Counted from the first letter of the stretch, positions 1 to 6,835 are shown. The stretch: 8,903 nt of DNA from an uncultured Sphingobium sp. (GCA_913773715.1 CAJYHD010000836.1:1-8903), one strand, 5' to 3'. A program made the numbers and translations. The notes: generated by a model from the letters alone, not told the origin.

Positions 1-712
1 CCAGCGTCTGCCCGCCATAGCTGATCTGCGCTGTGTCATGCGCGCCGAAATTTATCGTGACGTTGAGGTTGTTCGAAAGTGTCTGAAGCGCAGAGTCGCG
101 GCTATCGAGTAACTGCGCATAGGCTGACGTGCCCGGCTGTGCGCGCAGCAAGCTGTTGTTGATGTCGGCAAGTGAGTTCAGCGCTTCATTCGCTGAGCGA
201 ACGGAAAACTGCGCTTCCGTCGCGATGCCGCTCGACACTTTCTGGAGGTCGGCGGAGGTCTGGTTGAAGGACTGGGCAACGCGGTTGATGCTGTCGAGCG
301 TGGTCACGCGCAGCGACTTGTCGTTGGGGCTGGCGGCGAGCTTTTCCATATTCTGGAACATGCCCGTTATCAGCTGGCCGACGCCGGTGCTGGTGTCGTT
401 GAGCGCGGTTTCGGTATCGGTCAGCCAGCGCGAGCGCGCATTGGCGTTGGCGAGCGTCATGCCGGTGTTGCGCGTCTGCGCGTCAAGATAGGGATCGCTT
501 GCCCGGTCCACGCTGCGGATCTGGGTGCCGCCGAAGTTGGCACGCGAAATATAGGTCGCCATGGTCGAGGTGGAGGAACCCGACTCGCTCGTGGACACCG
601 ATCGACGGGCATAGCCGGTGGTGCTGGCGTTCGCGATATTCTCCGAAATCGCTGCCATCGCTGCGCGATAGGCCTTGGTCCCCGATGCACCGATGATGAA
701 GAGGTCGCTCAT
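1..712 (-). CDS. flgK: FlgK, flagellar hook-filament junction protein 1 (partial, N-terminal part)
   Basis: FlgK is the first hook-associated protein, exported through the flagellar secretion system to join hook and filament. The reading frame is open from the ATG at 712 to the left edge, giving 237 residues without a stop; the C-terminal part lies outside the window. The N-terminus shows the axial-protein D0 helix: after a GASGTKAYRAAMAAISEN helix comes the signature IANASTTGYARR at about residues 25-36. It is followed by long helical, Asn/Ser/Thr-rich sequence (TRNTGMTLANANARSRWLTD, later SADLQKVSSGIATEAQ and RSANEALNSLADINNSLL), as expected for the FlgK D1 coiled region. The start overlaps the flgJ stop in an ATGA (709-712), so the two are translationally coupled. 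An AAGG lies about 10 bases upstream. Position after FlgJ and the family motif make FlgK much more likely than FlgL or another axial protein. Confidence 0.92.
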   Translation of the reverse strand, partial: MSDLFIIGASGTKAYRAAMAAISENIANASTTGYARRSVSTSESGSSTSTMATYISRANFGGTQIRSVDRASDPYLDAQTRNTGMTLANANARSRWLTDTETALNDTSTGVGQLITGMFQNMEKLAASPNDKSLRVTTLDSINRVAQSFNQTSADLQKVSSGIATEAQFSVRSANEALNSLADINNSLLRAQPGTSAYAQLLDSRDSALQTLSNNLNVTINFGAHDTAQISYGGQTL

Positions 713-1050
713 TTGCCGTCAGCCTTTGCCGCCGGAGGGGTGGAGGCGGTCGGCTGGGTGGCGTCGGACATGCGCGCGCCGAACTGCTTCATCAGCAGCT
801 CGGCAATCCCCATGCTGCCCTTGCCTGCTAGCGCATCGGCGGTGCGGGAGTCGGCCATCGACTGGAATTGTTCAGTCGCGCTCGAATCGGTGATGCCTTC
901 GGCGAGGCTTGCCGACCGCATCGATCCGATCATCTGGCGCAGGAAGATCGCCTCAAACTGCTGTGCCGCCTTTTGCAGCCCCGCGCGCGTCTCCGCGCCC
1001 GCCGCCGGGGCGGCGCTTGCGCCGACTGCACCTGTTCCGTTCACCTGCAT
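709..1050 (-). CDS. flgJ: FlgJ-like rod-binding protein, single-domain form
   Basis: FlgJ caps the growing rod in the periplasm. In enterobacteria it also has a C-terminal glucosaminidase that opens the cell wall. Here the protein is only 113-114 residues and consists of the rod-binding domain alone: residues about 25-45 (LQKAAQQFEAIFLRQMIGSM) are the hallmark QFEAIFLRQM helix, and residues about 80-92 (SMGIAELLMKQF) are the second conserved helix. The N-terminus is Gly/Ala-rich and the tail Thr/Pro/Ala-rich, without any hydrolase domain. Single-domain FlgJ is common in alphaproteobacteria, so this is not a truncation; flgK follows immediately in an ATGA overlap. Two starts are possible, GTG at 1053 and ATG at 1050. 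The ATG is chosen because it forms a TGATG junction with the flgI stop. The rod cap would need a separate wall lytic enzyme encoded elsewhere. Confidence 0.88.
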   Translation of the reverse strand: MQVNGTGAVGASAAPAAGAETRAGLQKAAQQFEAIFLRQMIGSMRSASLAEGITDSSATEQFQSMADSRTADALAGKGSMGIAELLMKQFGARMSDATQPTASTPPAAKADGK

Positions 1051-2165
1051 CACAGCACCACCAGTTCGGCCTTGAGCGCGCCCGCCTGTTTAAGCGCCTC
1101 CAGGATCGCGACCATGTCCGCCGGGGAAGCCCCGATGGCGTTGACCGCTTTGACTATATCGGCAAGCGAGGCCCCACCTTTAAAATTGATCATCGGTTTT
1201 TTCTGTTCGTCGATGCTGATGTTGCTCGATTGCTCGACGGCGGTGCGGCCCTGGCTGAACGGCGCGGGCTGGACGACGCGGGGGCTTTCGTTGACGCTGA
1301 CCGTGATCTTGCCGTGCGCGATGGCGGCGGGATGGATCTTGACAGCACCGTTGATGACGACGGTGCCGGTGCGGGCGTTGACGATGACCTTGGCGGGTGC
1401 ATCGGCAGGTGCGATCTCGATATTCTCGATCATGCCCATCATCATGATGCGGCTTTCCGCGCCCTGCGCCGCATCGACCGCGACGGAAACCGCATCGACG
1501 GCATGTGCGCGGCGATCGCCGAATGCGCGGTTGATGCCGTCCGCGACGCGCAGCGCGGTCGTGAGGTCGGCTTCGGAGAGGTTGAAGGTCAGTGTCGGCG
1601 CGGTGTCGAAGCCGGTCGCGACCGCGCGCTCGACCGTCGCCCCGCCCGGAATGCGACCGGCGGACGGCACATTGACGGACACCTGGCTACCGTCCGCGCC
1701 GGTGACGCCGAGGCCGCCGACAGCGAGATTTCCCTGCGCCATCGCGTAGATTTCATTATCGGCACCGCGCAGGGGCGTCATGATGAGCGTACCGCCACGC
1801 AGCGACTTCGCCTTGCCCAGCGCCGAGACGGTGACATCCAGGCGCTGGCCGGGCTTGGAGAAAGCGGGCAGGTCCGCCGTCACCAGCACCGCCGCCGCGT
1901 TCTTGAGCGCCGGATTGACGCCCTGCGGCAGCGTGAGGCCGAAGCGCGAGACCACGCCCTTCATGCCTTCCGTCGCATACTGGATGCTGTCGTCGCCCGT
2001 GCCGGCGAGGCCCACGACAATGCCGTAGCCGGTCAGCTGGTTGGGGCGCACGCCCTGGAACGTGCCAAGGTCCTTCACCCGCTCGGCATGAGCAGGCCAG
2101 GCGATCAGCGCCAGCAGTGGCAGGAGGATGCGGAACAGGCGGGTCATGACGGTTGCGCGCTCCAT
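1050..2165 (-). CDS. flgI: FlgI, flagellar P-ring protein
   Basis: FlgI forms the P ring, the bushing around the rod in the peptidoglycan layer. The 371-residue product is full length for the family. A Sec signal peptide ends in LLALIAWPAHA with cleavage likely after residue 27. The mature protein opens with the family signature ERVKDLGTFQGVRPNQLTGY, followed by GIVVGLAGTGDD. Other typical blocks are GQRLDVTVSALGKAKSLRGG (about 105-125), NLAVGG and VNVPSAGRIPGGATVER, and the C-terminal ADMVAILEALKQAGALKAEL. The start at 2165 overlaps the flgH stop in TGATG. A second ATG at 2147 would give a cleaner signal peptide (MTRLFRILLP) and has a GGAG 12 bases upstream, so it may be the real start. The stop overlaps flgJ. 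Secretion is helped by the FlgA chaperone encoded at 8284. Confidence 0.96.
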   Translation of the reverse strand: MERATVMTRLFRILLPLLALIAWPAHAERVKDLGTFQGVRPNQLTGYGIVVGLAGTGDDSIQYATEGMKGVVSRFGLTLPQGVNPALKNAAAVLVTADLPAFSKPGQRLDVTVSALGKAKSLRGGTLIMTPLRGADNEIYAMAQGNLAVGGLGVTGADGSQVSVNVPSAGRIPGGATVERAVATGFDTAPTLTFNLSEADLTTALRVADGINRAFGDRRAHAVDAVSVAVDAAQGAESRIMMMGMIENIEIAPADAPAKVIVNARTGTVVINGAVKIHPAAIAHGKITVSVNESPRVVQPAPFSQGRTAVEQSSNISIDEQKKPMINFKGGASLADIVKAVNAIGASPADMVAILEALKQAGALKAELVVL

Positions 2166-2857
2166 CAGAAAGGGCTGATCTTGGAGAAGAAGCTTTGCAG
2201 CCAGCCCTGACGGCTGGCGCGGGCGATCTCGCCCCGACCGGTGTAGATGATCTTGGCATCGGCAACGCGGGTCGAAGCGATCCGGTTGTCAGGCCCGATG
2301 TCGGCCTGACGGACCAGGCCGCTCAGCTGGATGAACTCGTCGCCGCGATTGAGCGTCAGCGCCTTCTCGCCCTTCACCAGCATCGTGCCGTTGGGATAGA
2401 CCGCCGCGATCGTGACGGTGATCTCGCCATTCAGCGCATTGGACTGGGTCGCATTGCCTTTGCCGGTGAAGGCGTTCTGGCCGCTCGCGCCGATGTCGGT
2501 GGGCGAAAAGAGCTTGGACAGCGGGCCAGTGGTCGGCGGCGTCAGGCCGAAACTGCCATTGCGCGTCGTGTCGGCGCTGTTGGTCTTGGTCGCCTGCGTC
2601 TTTTCGACAAGGACGATGGTGATGATGTCGCCGACGCTGGTCGCGCGCGCGCCGCTGGTGAGCGGTGTGTAGCCCATCGACGCCTGAAAGATCGATCCGT
2701 TCGCGGCCACGGCGGCGGGCTGCGCGATGATCGTGGGCGCGTAATACTGCCGTTCTTCCTCGCGCTTCTTCTTGCCGGCAAAGGCAGGCGAAGTTGCAAG
2801 CGCGATCAGCGAGACGGCAGCGACGGAGGCGTGAAGGAGGCGCATCAACCGGCTCAC
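2165..2857 (-). CDS. flgH: FlgH, flagellar L-ring protein without a visible lipobox cysteine
   Basis: FlgH forms the L ring in the outer membrane. The 230-residue length is normal, and family blocks are clear: ARATSVGDIITIVLVEKTQA at about 70-89, an FTGKGNATQSNALNGEITVT stretch, then VYPNGTMLVKGEKALTLNRGDEFIQLSGLVRQADI and the C-terminal TRVADAKIIYTGRGEIARA. The N-terminus is a hydrophobic signal ending ATSPAFA, giving a probable signal peptidase I site before GKKKREEE. Oddly, no cysteine occurs anywhere in the protein, so the lipoprotein lipobox usual in FlgH is absent. The chosen start is a GTG at 2857 that overlaps the flgG stop (GTGA). An in-frame ATG at 2845 is an alternative that still gives a signal peptide. 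The stop overlaps flgI in TGATG. Confidence 0.95.
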   Translation of the reverse strand: MSRLMRLLHASVAAVSLIALATSPAFAGKKKREEERQYYAPTIIAQPAAVAANGSIFQASMGYTPLTSGARATSVGDIITIVLVEKTQATKTNSADTTRNGSFGLTPPTTGPLSKLFSPTDIGASGQNAFTGKGNATQSNALNGEITVTIAAVYPNGTMLVKGEKALTLNRGDEFIQLSGLVRQADIGPDNRIASTRVADAKIIYTGRGEIARASRQGWLQSFFSKISPF

Positions 2858-3642
2858 AGATTCTGGTTGCTGTACTGGAGCATTTCGTCGGTCGCCTTGA
2901 TCATCTTGGAATTGACCTCATAGGCGCGCTGGGTTTCGATCATGTCGACCAGTTCTTCGACGATGTTGACATTGGACGTTTCGAGGCTGCCCGACCGGAT
3001 CGCGCCGCGCCCTTCAAGGCCTGCAACGCCGACCTGCGCATTGCCGCTGGCTGCCGTTTCGACCAGCAGGTTGCTGCCGATCGACTGGAGGCCCGAGGCG
3101 TTCATGAAGCTCGCAAGTTCGATCTGGCCGAGCTGGGTCGGTTCCGACTGGCCCTGCAAGGTCGCGGACACGGTGCCGTCATTGCCCACGCTGATCGACG
3201 TCGCGCCCTGCGGCACAGTGATCTGCGGGATGAGGGGAAGGCCATCGCTAGTGACGACCGTGCCTTCGGCGGTAACGTTGAAATTGCCCGCGCGAGTGTA
3301 GGCGATCGACCCATCGGCGCGCTGGACCTGGAAATAGCCCGAACCCTCGATCGCGAGGTCGAGCGAATTGCCGGTCTGTTGCAGCGTTCCCTGCGTGTTG
3401 ATCTTGCTCGTGCCCTGAAGCGCGACGCCGGAGCCGAGGTTCAGGCCGGTGGCGAACTTGTTCTCGGTGTCCGAGTTGGAACCCGCCGCTACGATCTGCT
3501 GATAGGCGAGCGATTCAAAATCGGCACGGTCGCGCTTGAAACCGGTCGTGTTGACGTTCGCCAGGTTGTTGGCGATCACGCGCATCTTGGTGTTCTGCGC
3601 ATCAAGCCCGGTGCGGGCGACGTGAAGGGCGGCGTTGCTCAT
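2854..3642 (-). CDS. flgG: FlgG, distal rod protein
   Basis: FlgG builds the distal rod that passes through the P and L rings. The product is 262 residues, the usual length. The D0/Dc region reads LHVARTGLDAQNTKMRVIAN followed by NLANVNTTGFKRDRADFESL (residues about 6-45), with the FlgG-specific segment YQQIVAAGSNSDTENKFATG right after it. The body has LDLAIEGSGYFQVQRADGSI and YTRAGNF. The C-terminal domain is canonical: GSLETSNVNIVEELVDMIET, then QRAYEVNSKMIKATDEMLQY. A strong Shine-Dalgarno AGGAAG at 3650-3655 lies 7 bases before the ATG at 3642. Its own sigma-54 promoter lies in the 73-bp gap from flgF, so flgG appears to head a distal-rod/ring/junction transcription unit (flgGHIJK) separate from flgBCDEF. 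Confidence 0.97.
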   Translation of the reverse strand: MSNAALHVARTGLDAQNTKMRVIANNLANVNTTGFKRDRADFESLAYQQIVAAGSNSDTENKFATGLNLGSGVALQGTSKINTQGTLQQTGNSLDLAIEGSGYFQVQRADGSIAYTRAGNFNVTAEGTVVTSDGLPLIPQITVPQGATSISVGNDGTVSATLQGQSEPTQLGQIELASFMNASGLQSIGSNLLVETAASGNAQVGVAGLEGRGAIRSGSLETSNVNIVEELVDMIETQRAYEVNSKMIKATDEMLQYSNQNL

Positions 3643-3649
3643 AGTCTTA

Positions 3650-3655
3650 CTTCCT
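3650..3655 (-). promoter_or_regulatory. Shine-Dalgarno of flgG
   Basis: AGGAAG on the minus strand, 7 bases upstream of the flgG ATG. It is one of the better ribosome sites in the locus, consistent with flgG being first in its transcript. Confidence 0.75.
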
Positions 3656-3662
3656 CGAACAG

Positions 3663-3677
3663 CGTCCCTGACGGACG
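3663..3677 (-). repeat. Inverted repeat in the flgG leader
   Basis: CGTCCGTCAGGGACG on the minus strand: a perfect 5-bp inverted repeat around a 5-base loop. It covers about +11 to +25 of the transcript predicted from the sigma-54 promoter at 3699-3713. The same arms (CGTCC/GGACG) occur at the equivalent place after the flgB promoter. It could be a leader hairpin or an operator. It is too short and lacks the U-run needed for an intrinsic terminator. Confidence 0.45.
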
Positions 3678-3698
3678 ACGATCATGACCAGCTGAAAA

Positions 3699-3713
3699 GC
3701 AAGGTTTGTGCCA
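3699..3713 (-). promoter_or_regulatory. Sigma-54 promoter of flgG(HIJK)
   Basis: TGGCACAAACCTTGC read on the minus strand fits the RpoN consensus TGGCAC-N5-TTGC exactly, with GG and GC at the required spacing, followed by TTTT. It starts 3 bases after the flgF stop codon and predicts a transcript start near 3687, about 45 bases before the flgG ATG. It lies in the 73-bp flgF-flgG gap, where a promoter would be expected. Confidence 0.88.
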
Positions 3714-3715
3714 GA

Positions 3716-4459
3716 TTAACTATCCAGGCGCATGAGCGAGGCGCCGCCATCGTCCAGCTGCTTGGCGGTATCGATCATCTTGACCTGCGTTTCATAGGCG
3801 CGGCTTGCCTCGATCATCTGGACGAGGGCGTAGGTCGTGTTGACGTTGGAGCCTTCGACCGATCCGGCAGTCACGGTCGCCAGCGGGTCTTGCGGCAGCG
3901 CGCCGCCGTTGACTTCGCGGAACAGGCCATCGACGCCCTTTGCGATGCCGGATCCTGCTGCGTTGACGAGCTTCAGCCCGTCGACCCGCTGCGGGTTTGC
4001 TGGGTCGCCACCCTGCGGCACACCCCAGATGCCGCCATCTTCGGAGATGGAGACGCTGTCGAGTTGCGGCAGCGTGATAGGCCCGCCGTCGCCCATGACG
4101 GGCATGCCGTCGCCAGTGGTCAGCAGGCCGCTGTCCGACACCTTGAGGTCGCCGCGGCGCGTATAGGCTTCCAGACCGTCCGGCGCCTGAACGGCGAGCA
4201 AAGCATCGCCGTTCAGGGCCACGTCGAGCGGATTGCCCGTGGCGGTGACCGCGCCCTGCGCCATGTCGGCCGCGATCACCTGTTCCGACGCTTGTGCGCG
4301 GGTGTCGAAGGTCTCGCCCTTGATCCAGCGCGTCTCGGCATTGGCGACTTCGGCGCGGAAGCCGACCGTGTTGGCGTTCGCGAGGTTGTTCGCGACTGCC
4401 GCCTGCCGCGCCATCGCGCCGCGCATCGCCGTAAGAGCCGTGTTGACGAGCCGATCCAT
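3716..4459 (-). CDS. flgF: FlgF, proximal rod protein
   Basis: FlgF is a rod subunit next to FlgG. The product is 247 residues, the normal length. Its N-terminus MDRLVNTALTAMRGAMARQA followed by AVANNLANANTVGFRAEV (residues about 21-38) is the FlgF form of the axial-protein motif. The middle has NPLDVALNGDALLAVQAPDG and AYTRRGDLKVS. The C-terminal part GSVEGSNVNTTYALVQMIEA then SRAYETQVKMIDTAKQLDD is the matching D0 helix. Shine-Dalgarno GGGAAGG at 4467-4473 sits 7 bases before the ATG. It follows flgE by 29 bp with no promoter visible between them, so it should be co-transcribed with flgBCDE. The stop is TAA at 3716-3718, after which a new promoter begins. Confidence 0.94.
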   Translation of the reverse strand: MDRLVNTALTAMRGAMARQAAVANNLANANTVGFRAEVANAETRWIKGETFDTRAQASEQVIAADMAQGAVTATGNPLDVALNGDALLAVQAPDGLEAYTRRGDLKVSDSGLLTTGDGMPVMGDGGPITLPQLDSVSISEDGGIWGVPQGGDPANPQRVDGLKLVNAAGSGIAKGVDGLFREVNGGALPQDPLATVTAGSVEGSNVNTTYALVQMIEASRAYETQVKMIDTAKQLDDGGASLMRLDS

Positions 4460-4488
4460 GGACTGACCTTCCCTATGCCTTCAATCGA

Positions 4489-5334
4489 TCAGGTGCGCAG
4501 GTTGACGATGGTGGTCGTCAGCGTGTTCGCGGCCTCGATCGCCTTGGAGTTTGCCTGGAAGTTGCGCTGTGTGGCGATCAGGGCGACCAGTTCGTCGGTG
4601 ATGTCGACGTTGGAGCGTTCCAGCGAACCGGAATTGATGCTGCCGAACATGCCCGTATTTGCGGTGCCGAACGCCGGATTTCCACTATCTACCGTAGAGG
4701 TCCAGTGCGCGTTGCCCTGCTGGCGCAGGCCTTCCATGCTATTGAACGTCGCCATCGCGACCTGGCCGAGATAACGGGTCGAACCGTCGGCATAGATCGC
4801 TGAGACCAGACCTTCCTTTGTCACACCGACGCTGTTGAGCTGGGCGGCATTCGCCACACCGTCGAGCGTCGTGGGGATCTGGAGATCGGTCAGGTTGGCA
4901 GGCGTCGTGGTGTTAGTGGGAGCAGCGACCAGAGCGCCGGTGTTCTTGTCGACCGCCAGCACCTGGATGCGCGCGCCGGTCGTGTCGACGGCGAAGCGAT
5001 TGTCATCGACCGAGAAGGCGCCGTTGCGGGTATAGCTGACGACGCCATCGTCGCCCTTCACGGTGAAGAAGCCTTCGCCGGTGATGGCCATATCGAGCGT
5101 CTTGTCGGTGGTTTCGACGGTGCCCTGCGTGAACTGCTGGTTGATGCCGAGGACGCGGACGCCTTGCCCCGCAACCTGATGCGTCGTCTGCATCGGCGAG
5201 GCGGCGAAGATGTCACCGAACTGCGCCTTGCTCTTCTTGAAGGCGGTCGAGTTCACGTTAGCGACGTTGTTCGAAATGGCCGACAGATCGGCCTGCGCGC
5301 CCTTGAGGCCGGAAAGCGAAACATAAAAGGACAT
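4489..5334 (-). CDS. flgE: FlgE, flagellar hook protein, unusually short (apparently lacks domain D2)
   Basis: FlgE polymerises into the hook, the universal joint outside the cell. Position between the hook-cap gene flgD and flgF, plus motifs, identify it: MSFYVSLSGLKGAQADLSAI with SNNVANVNSTAFKKSKAQFG (residues 1-40), FTQGTVETTDKTLDMAITGE at about 68-87, GFFTVKGDDGVVSYTRNGAF, and the C-terminal GSLERSNVDITDELVALIAT then QRNFQANSKAIEAANTL with terminal VNLRT. At 281 residues it is about 120 shorter than the enteric protein (about 400). Compared from memory with Salmonella FlgE, residues about 145-160 (PANLTDLQIPTTL) match the end of the first D1 segment. Residues about 166 onwards (LNSVGVTKEGLVSAIYADGS, then GQVAMATF) match the D1 segment after D2, so the outer D2 domain appears missing. 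No frame break is seen. The strong Shine-Dalgarno AAGGAG at 5342-5347 is 7 bases from the ATG. Confidence 0.9.
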   Translation of the reverse strand: MSFYVSLSGLKGAQADLSAISNNVANVNSTAFKKSKAQFGDIFAASPMQTTHQVAGQGVRVLGINQQFTQGTVETTDKTLDMAITGEGFFTVKGDDGVVSYTRNGAFSVDDNRFAVDTTGARIQVLAVDKNTGALVAAPTNTTTPANLTDLQIPTTLDGVANAAQLNSVGVTKEGLVSAIYADGSTRYLGQVAMATFNSMEGLRQQGNAHWTSTVDSGNPAFGTANTGMFGSINSGSLERSNVDITDELVALIATQRNFQANSKAIEAANTLTTTIVNLRT

Positions 5335-5341
5335 GGCGTAA

Positions 5342-5347
5342 CTCCTT
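5342..5347 (-). promoter_or_regulatory. Strong Shine-Dalgarno of flgE
   Basis: AAGGAG on the minus strand, 7 bases before the flgE ATG. It is the best match to the ribosome-binding consensus among the flg genes here. This suits the hook protein, which is needed in far more copies than rod subunits. The 46-bp flgD-flgE gap holds no recognisable promoter. Confidence 0.8.
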
Positions 5348-5380
5348 GGGTGAAAGGATAGGGGGTGAGTGGGTGGGGGA

Positions 5381-6037
5381 TTACATGAGGCTCAGCGCGT
5401 CGGACGGCTTGTAGCTGCCGAGCGCGGTGATGAGTTTGGACGAGGAGCCGTCGGCGGGTGACTGGACGGCGGCGATGGTGGCCCAGGTCGCGACCTTGGT
5501 CGGCGTCGCGCCATTGACCTTCACCTGAAGGGTCGAGCTGGCAACGCGATCGCCCGCGTCGTTCTTGCCATCCCAGTAGAAGTTGACAGGACCGGCCTTC
5601 TGCGCGCCAAGCTCGATCGTCTTCACGGGATTGCCGCCACCGTCGATCAGGGTGACGCTGGCACTGTCCGTGTCGGCGGGCAGGGTGATCTGGCCGGCAT
5701 AATCGCCGGCCGCATCGGGCGCGGCGATATTGCTCTGCACCAGCATCGACTTGCCGATCCAGCTTGCCGCATCGCCCAGGCGCGTGCCGGTCAACTGGCT
5801 GGCAAGGCTCTTCAGCGTCGAGTTCATTTCCGCGACGCCGGTCGATTGCGTGATGGTCGCCATCTGCGACACCATCTGTGCGTTATCGACCGGTTCGAAG
5901 GGGTCCTGATACTGCATCTGTGCGGTCATCAGCTTCAGGAAATCGGCCTGTCCCATCTCGGACTTGCCGGTTGCCTTGGCCGTTGTCGGATTATAGACTG
6001 AAAGGCCCGCGCTGTCAGTTGCGGTGGTCGTCGTCAT
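5381..6037 (-). CDS. flgD: FlgD, hook assembly scaffold (hook cap)
   Basis: FlgD sits at the tip of the growing hook and is required for FlgE polymerisation; it is lost from the finished hook. The 218-residue product has the conserved N-terminal export/cap region: MGQADFLKLMTAQMQYQDPF followed by EPVDNAQMVSQMATITQSTG (residues about 28-67). A middle GKSMLVQSNIAAPDAAG segment leads into the Ig-like/FlgD domain, with VTLIDGGGNPVKTIELGAQK and GPVNFYWDGKNDAGDRVASS at about 127-167, the typical F.WDG.D..G motif. The start overlaps the flgC stop (ATGA) and has AAGGAT 6 bases upstream. A 46-bp gap separates it from flgE. Confidence 0.95.
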   Translation of the reverse strand: MTTTTATDSAGLSVYNPTTAKATGKSEMGQADFLKLMTAQMQYQDPFEPVDNAQMVSQMATITQSTGVAEMNSTLKSLASQLTGTRLGDAASWIGKSMLVQSNIAAPDAAGDYAGQITLPADTDSASVTLIDGGGNPVKTIELGAQKAGPVNFYWDGKNDAGDRVASSTLQVKVNGATPTKVATWATIAAVQSPADGSSSKLITALGSYKPSDALSLM

Positions 6038-6444
6038 TTGCCGATCCTTATGGTTTCCATCATCAGCGACTTGGCGGTGTTCAAGACCTGGACGTTGTTC
6101 TGGTACATGCGCGCGGTCTCGACCATGTCGACCAGTTCCGCGTTGCTATCGACGGCGGCTTCCCACACGTCGCCATTCTTGTCGGCGAGCGGATGGTTGG
6201 GATCGTGCCGCTTGGTCGGTTTGGCATCCGTGGTGATGACGTTCTTGACCTTGACGGTCGAAACGCCGGGGCTGTCGGTGACGGATTCGAACACCGGCTT
6301 GATGGCGCGATAGGCGTCCTTTTCGCTGCCGGTGACGTTGCCCGCATTGGCCATGTTGGACGCGGTCGTGTTGAGGCGCAGCAGCTGCGCGCTCATGGCG
6401 CGGCCGGCGATGTCGAAGACGTTCATGGGTCCAGAGGCGCTCAT
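6034..6444 (-). CDS. flgC: FlgC, proximal rod protein
   Basis: FlgC is a proximal rod subunit acting with FlgB and FlgF. The product is 136 residues from the chosen start, the usual size. Motifs: FDIAGRAMSAQLLRLNTTAS then NMANAGNVTGSEKDAYRA (N-terminal rod motif), a central KVKNVITTDAKPTKRHDPNH followed by PLADKNGDVWEAAVDSNAEL (the HPLADKNGDV block is typical of FlgC), and the C-terminal VDMVETARMYQNNVQVLNTA helix. Two in-frame ATGs compete. The one at 6450 overlaps the flgB stop (ATGA) but is only 1 base from the AAGGGAG ribosome site. The ATG at 6444 has 7-base spacing and is preferred; using 6450 adds only Met-Ser. The stop overlaps flgD. Confidence 0.94.
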   Translation of the reverse strand: MSASGPMNVFDIAGRAMSAQLLRLNTTASNMANAGNVTGSEKDAYRAIKPVFESVTDSPGVSTVKVKNVITTDAKPTKRHDPNHPLADKNGDVWEAAVDSNAELVDMVETARMYQNNVQVLNTAKSLMMETIRIGK

Positions 6445-6446
6445 GC

Positions 6447-6815
6447 TCATTCTCCCTTCAGCGCGCGGTTGATGGTGTTGATGCGCCCTTCTAGGAAGGA
6501 GAGGGTCGTGCGATATTTGACCGCGTTTTCCGCGAAGAGCATCTGTTCGGTGCTGAGTTCGACGGTGTTGCCGTCGAGGCTGGGCTGGAGCGGCGTGCGA
6601 TAGCCCATGGAATCATCCACGGCCTTCGACACATCCGCCGCGCCTCCGCTTTTCTGGGCGGTGGCTTCTTTCAGCGCCGCTTCGAAATCGATGTCGCGCG
6701 CCTTGTAGCCGGGCGTCGATGCGTTGGCGATGTTGGACGCGAGCAGGGAAAGGCGCTGCGAGCGAAGCGCCAGCGCCTTTCCATGTATCCCGAACAGACT
6801 ATCTTCCACCGACAT
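6447..6815 (-). CDS. flgB: FlgB, proximal rod protein, first gene of the flgBCDEF unit
   Basis: FlgB is the most proximal rod subunit, adjoining the MS-ring/FliE. The 122-residue protein has the family features: SLFGIHGKALALRSQRLSLL, then ASNIANASTPGYKARDIDFE (residues about 26-45), a central GYRTPLQPSLDGNTVELSTE, and the C-terminal QMLFAENAVKYRTTLSFLEG with a final NTINRALKGE. The frame is open further upstream to an ATG at 6965, but those 50 codons are low-complexity and non-homologous. They would also cross the sigma-54 promoter at 6906-6920, so the ATG at 6815 is the start. It has an AAGG 7 bases upstream. The predicted leader is about 79 bases. The stop overlaps flgC. Confidence 0.94.
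   Translation of the reverse strand: MSVEDSLFGIHGKALALRSQRLSLLASNIANASTPGYKARDIDFEAALKEATAQKSGGAADVSKAVDDSMGYRTPLQPSLDGNTVELSTEQMLFAENAVKYRTTLSFLEGRINTINRALKGE
6452..6458 (-). promoter_or_regulatory. Shine-Dalgarno deciding the flgC start
   Basis: AAGGGAG on the minus strand inside the last codons of flgB. It lies 1 base from the ATG at 6450 but 7 bases from the ATG at 6444, so it favours the inner start for flgC. Confidence 0.65.
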
Positions 6816-6835
6816 TTTTTGCCCTTTCGAGGCGC

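Noticed and set aside
868..2210. Long plus-strand open frames (868-1749 and 909-2210) opposite flgI/flgJ
   Set aside because: They lie antisense to well-identified flgI and flgJ, are Arg/Ala/Asp-rich low-homology translations typical of high-GC shadow frames, and have no convincing ribosome site.
3663..3677. Hairpin between flgF and flgG as a terminator
   Set aside because: The stem is only 5 bp, lies downstream of the flgG promoter and has no following U-run, so termination is unlikely; reported instead as a leader repeat.
2153..3687. Plus-strand open frames opposite flgH and flgG (2153-2923, 2794-3687)
   Set aside because: Antisense to canonical FlgH and FlgG; composition (Arg, Gly, Asp, Ala rich) reflects the opposite strand's codon bias.
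3635..4774. 379-codon plus-strand frame opposite flgF/flgE
   Set aside because: It crosses the flgG promoter and two real genes in antisense and shows no recognisable motif.
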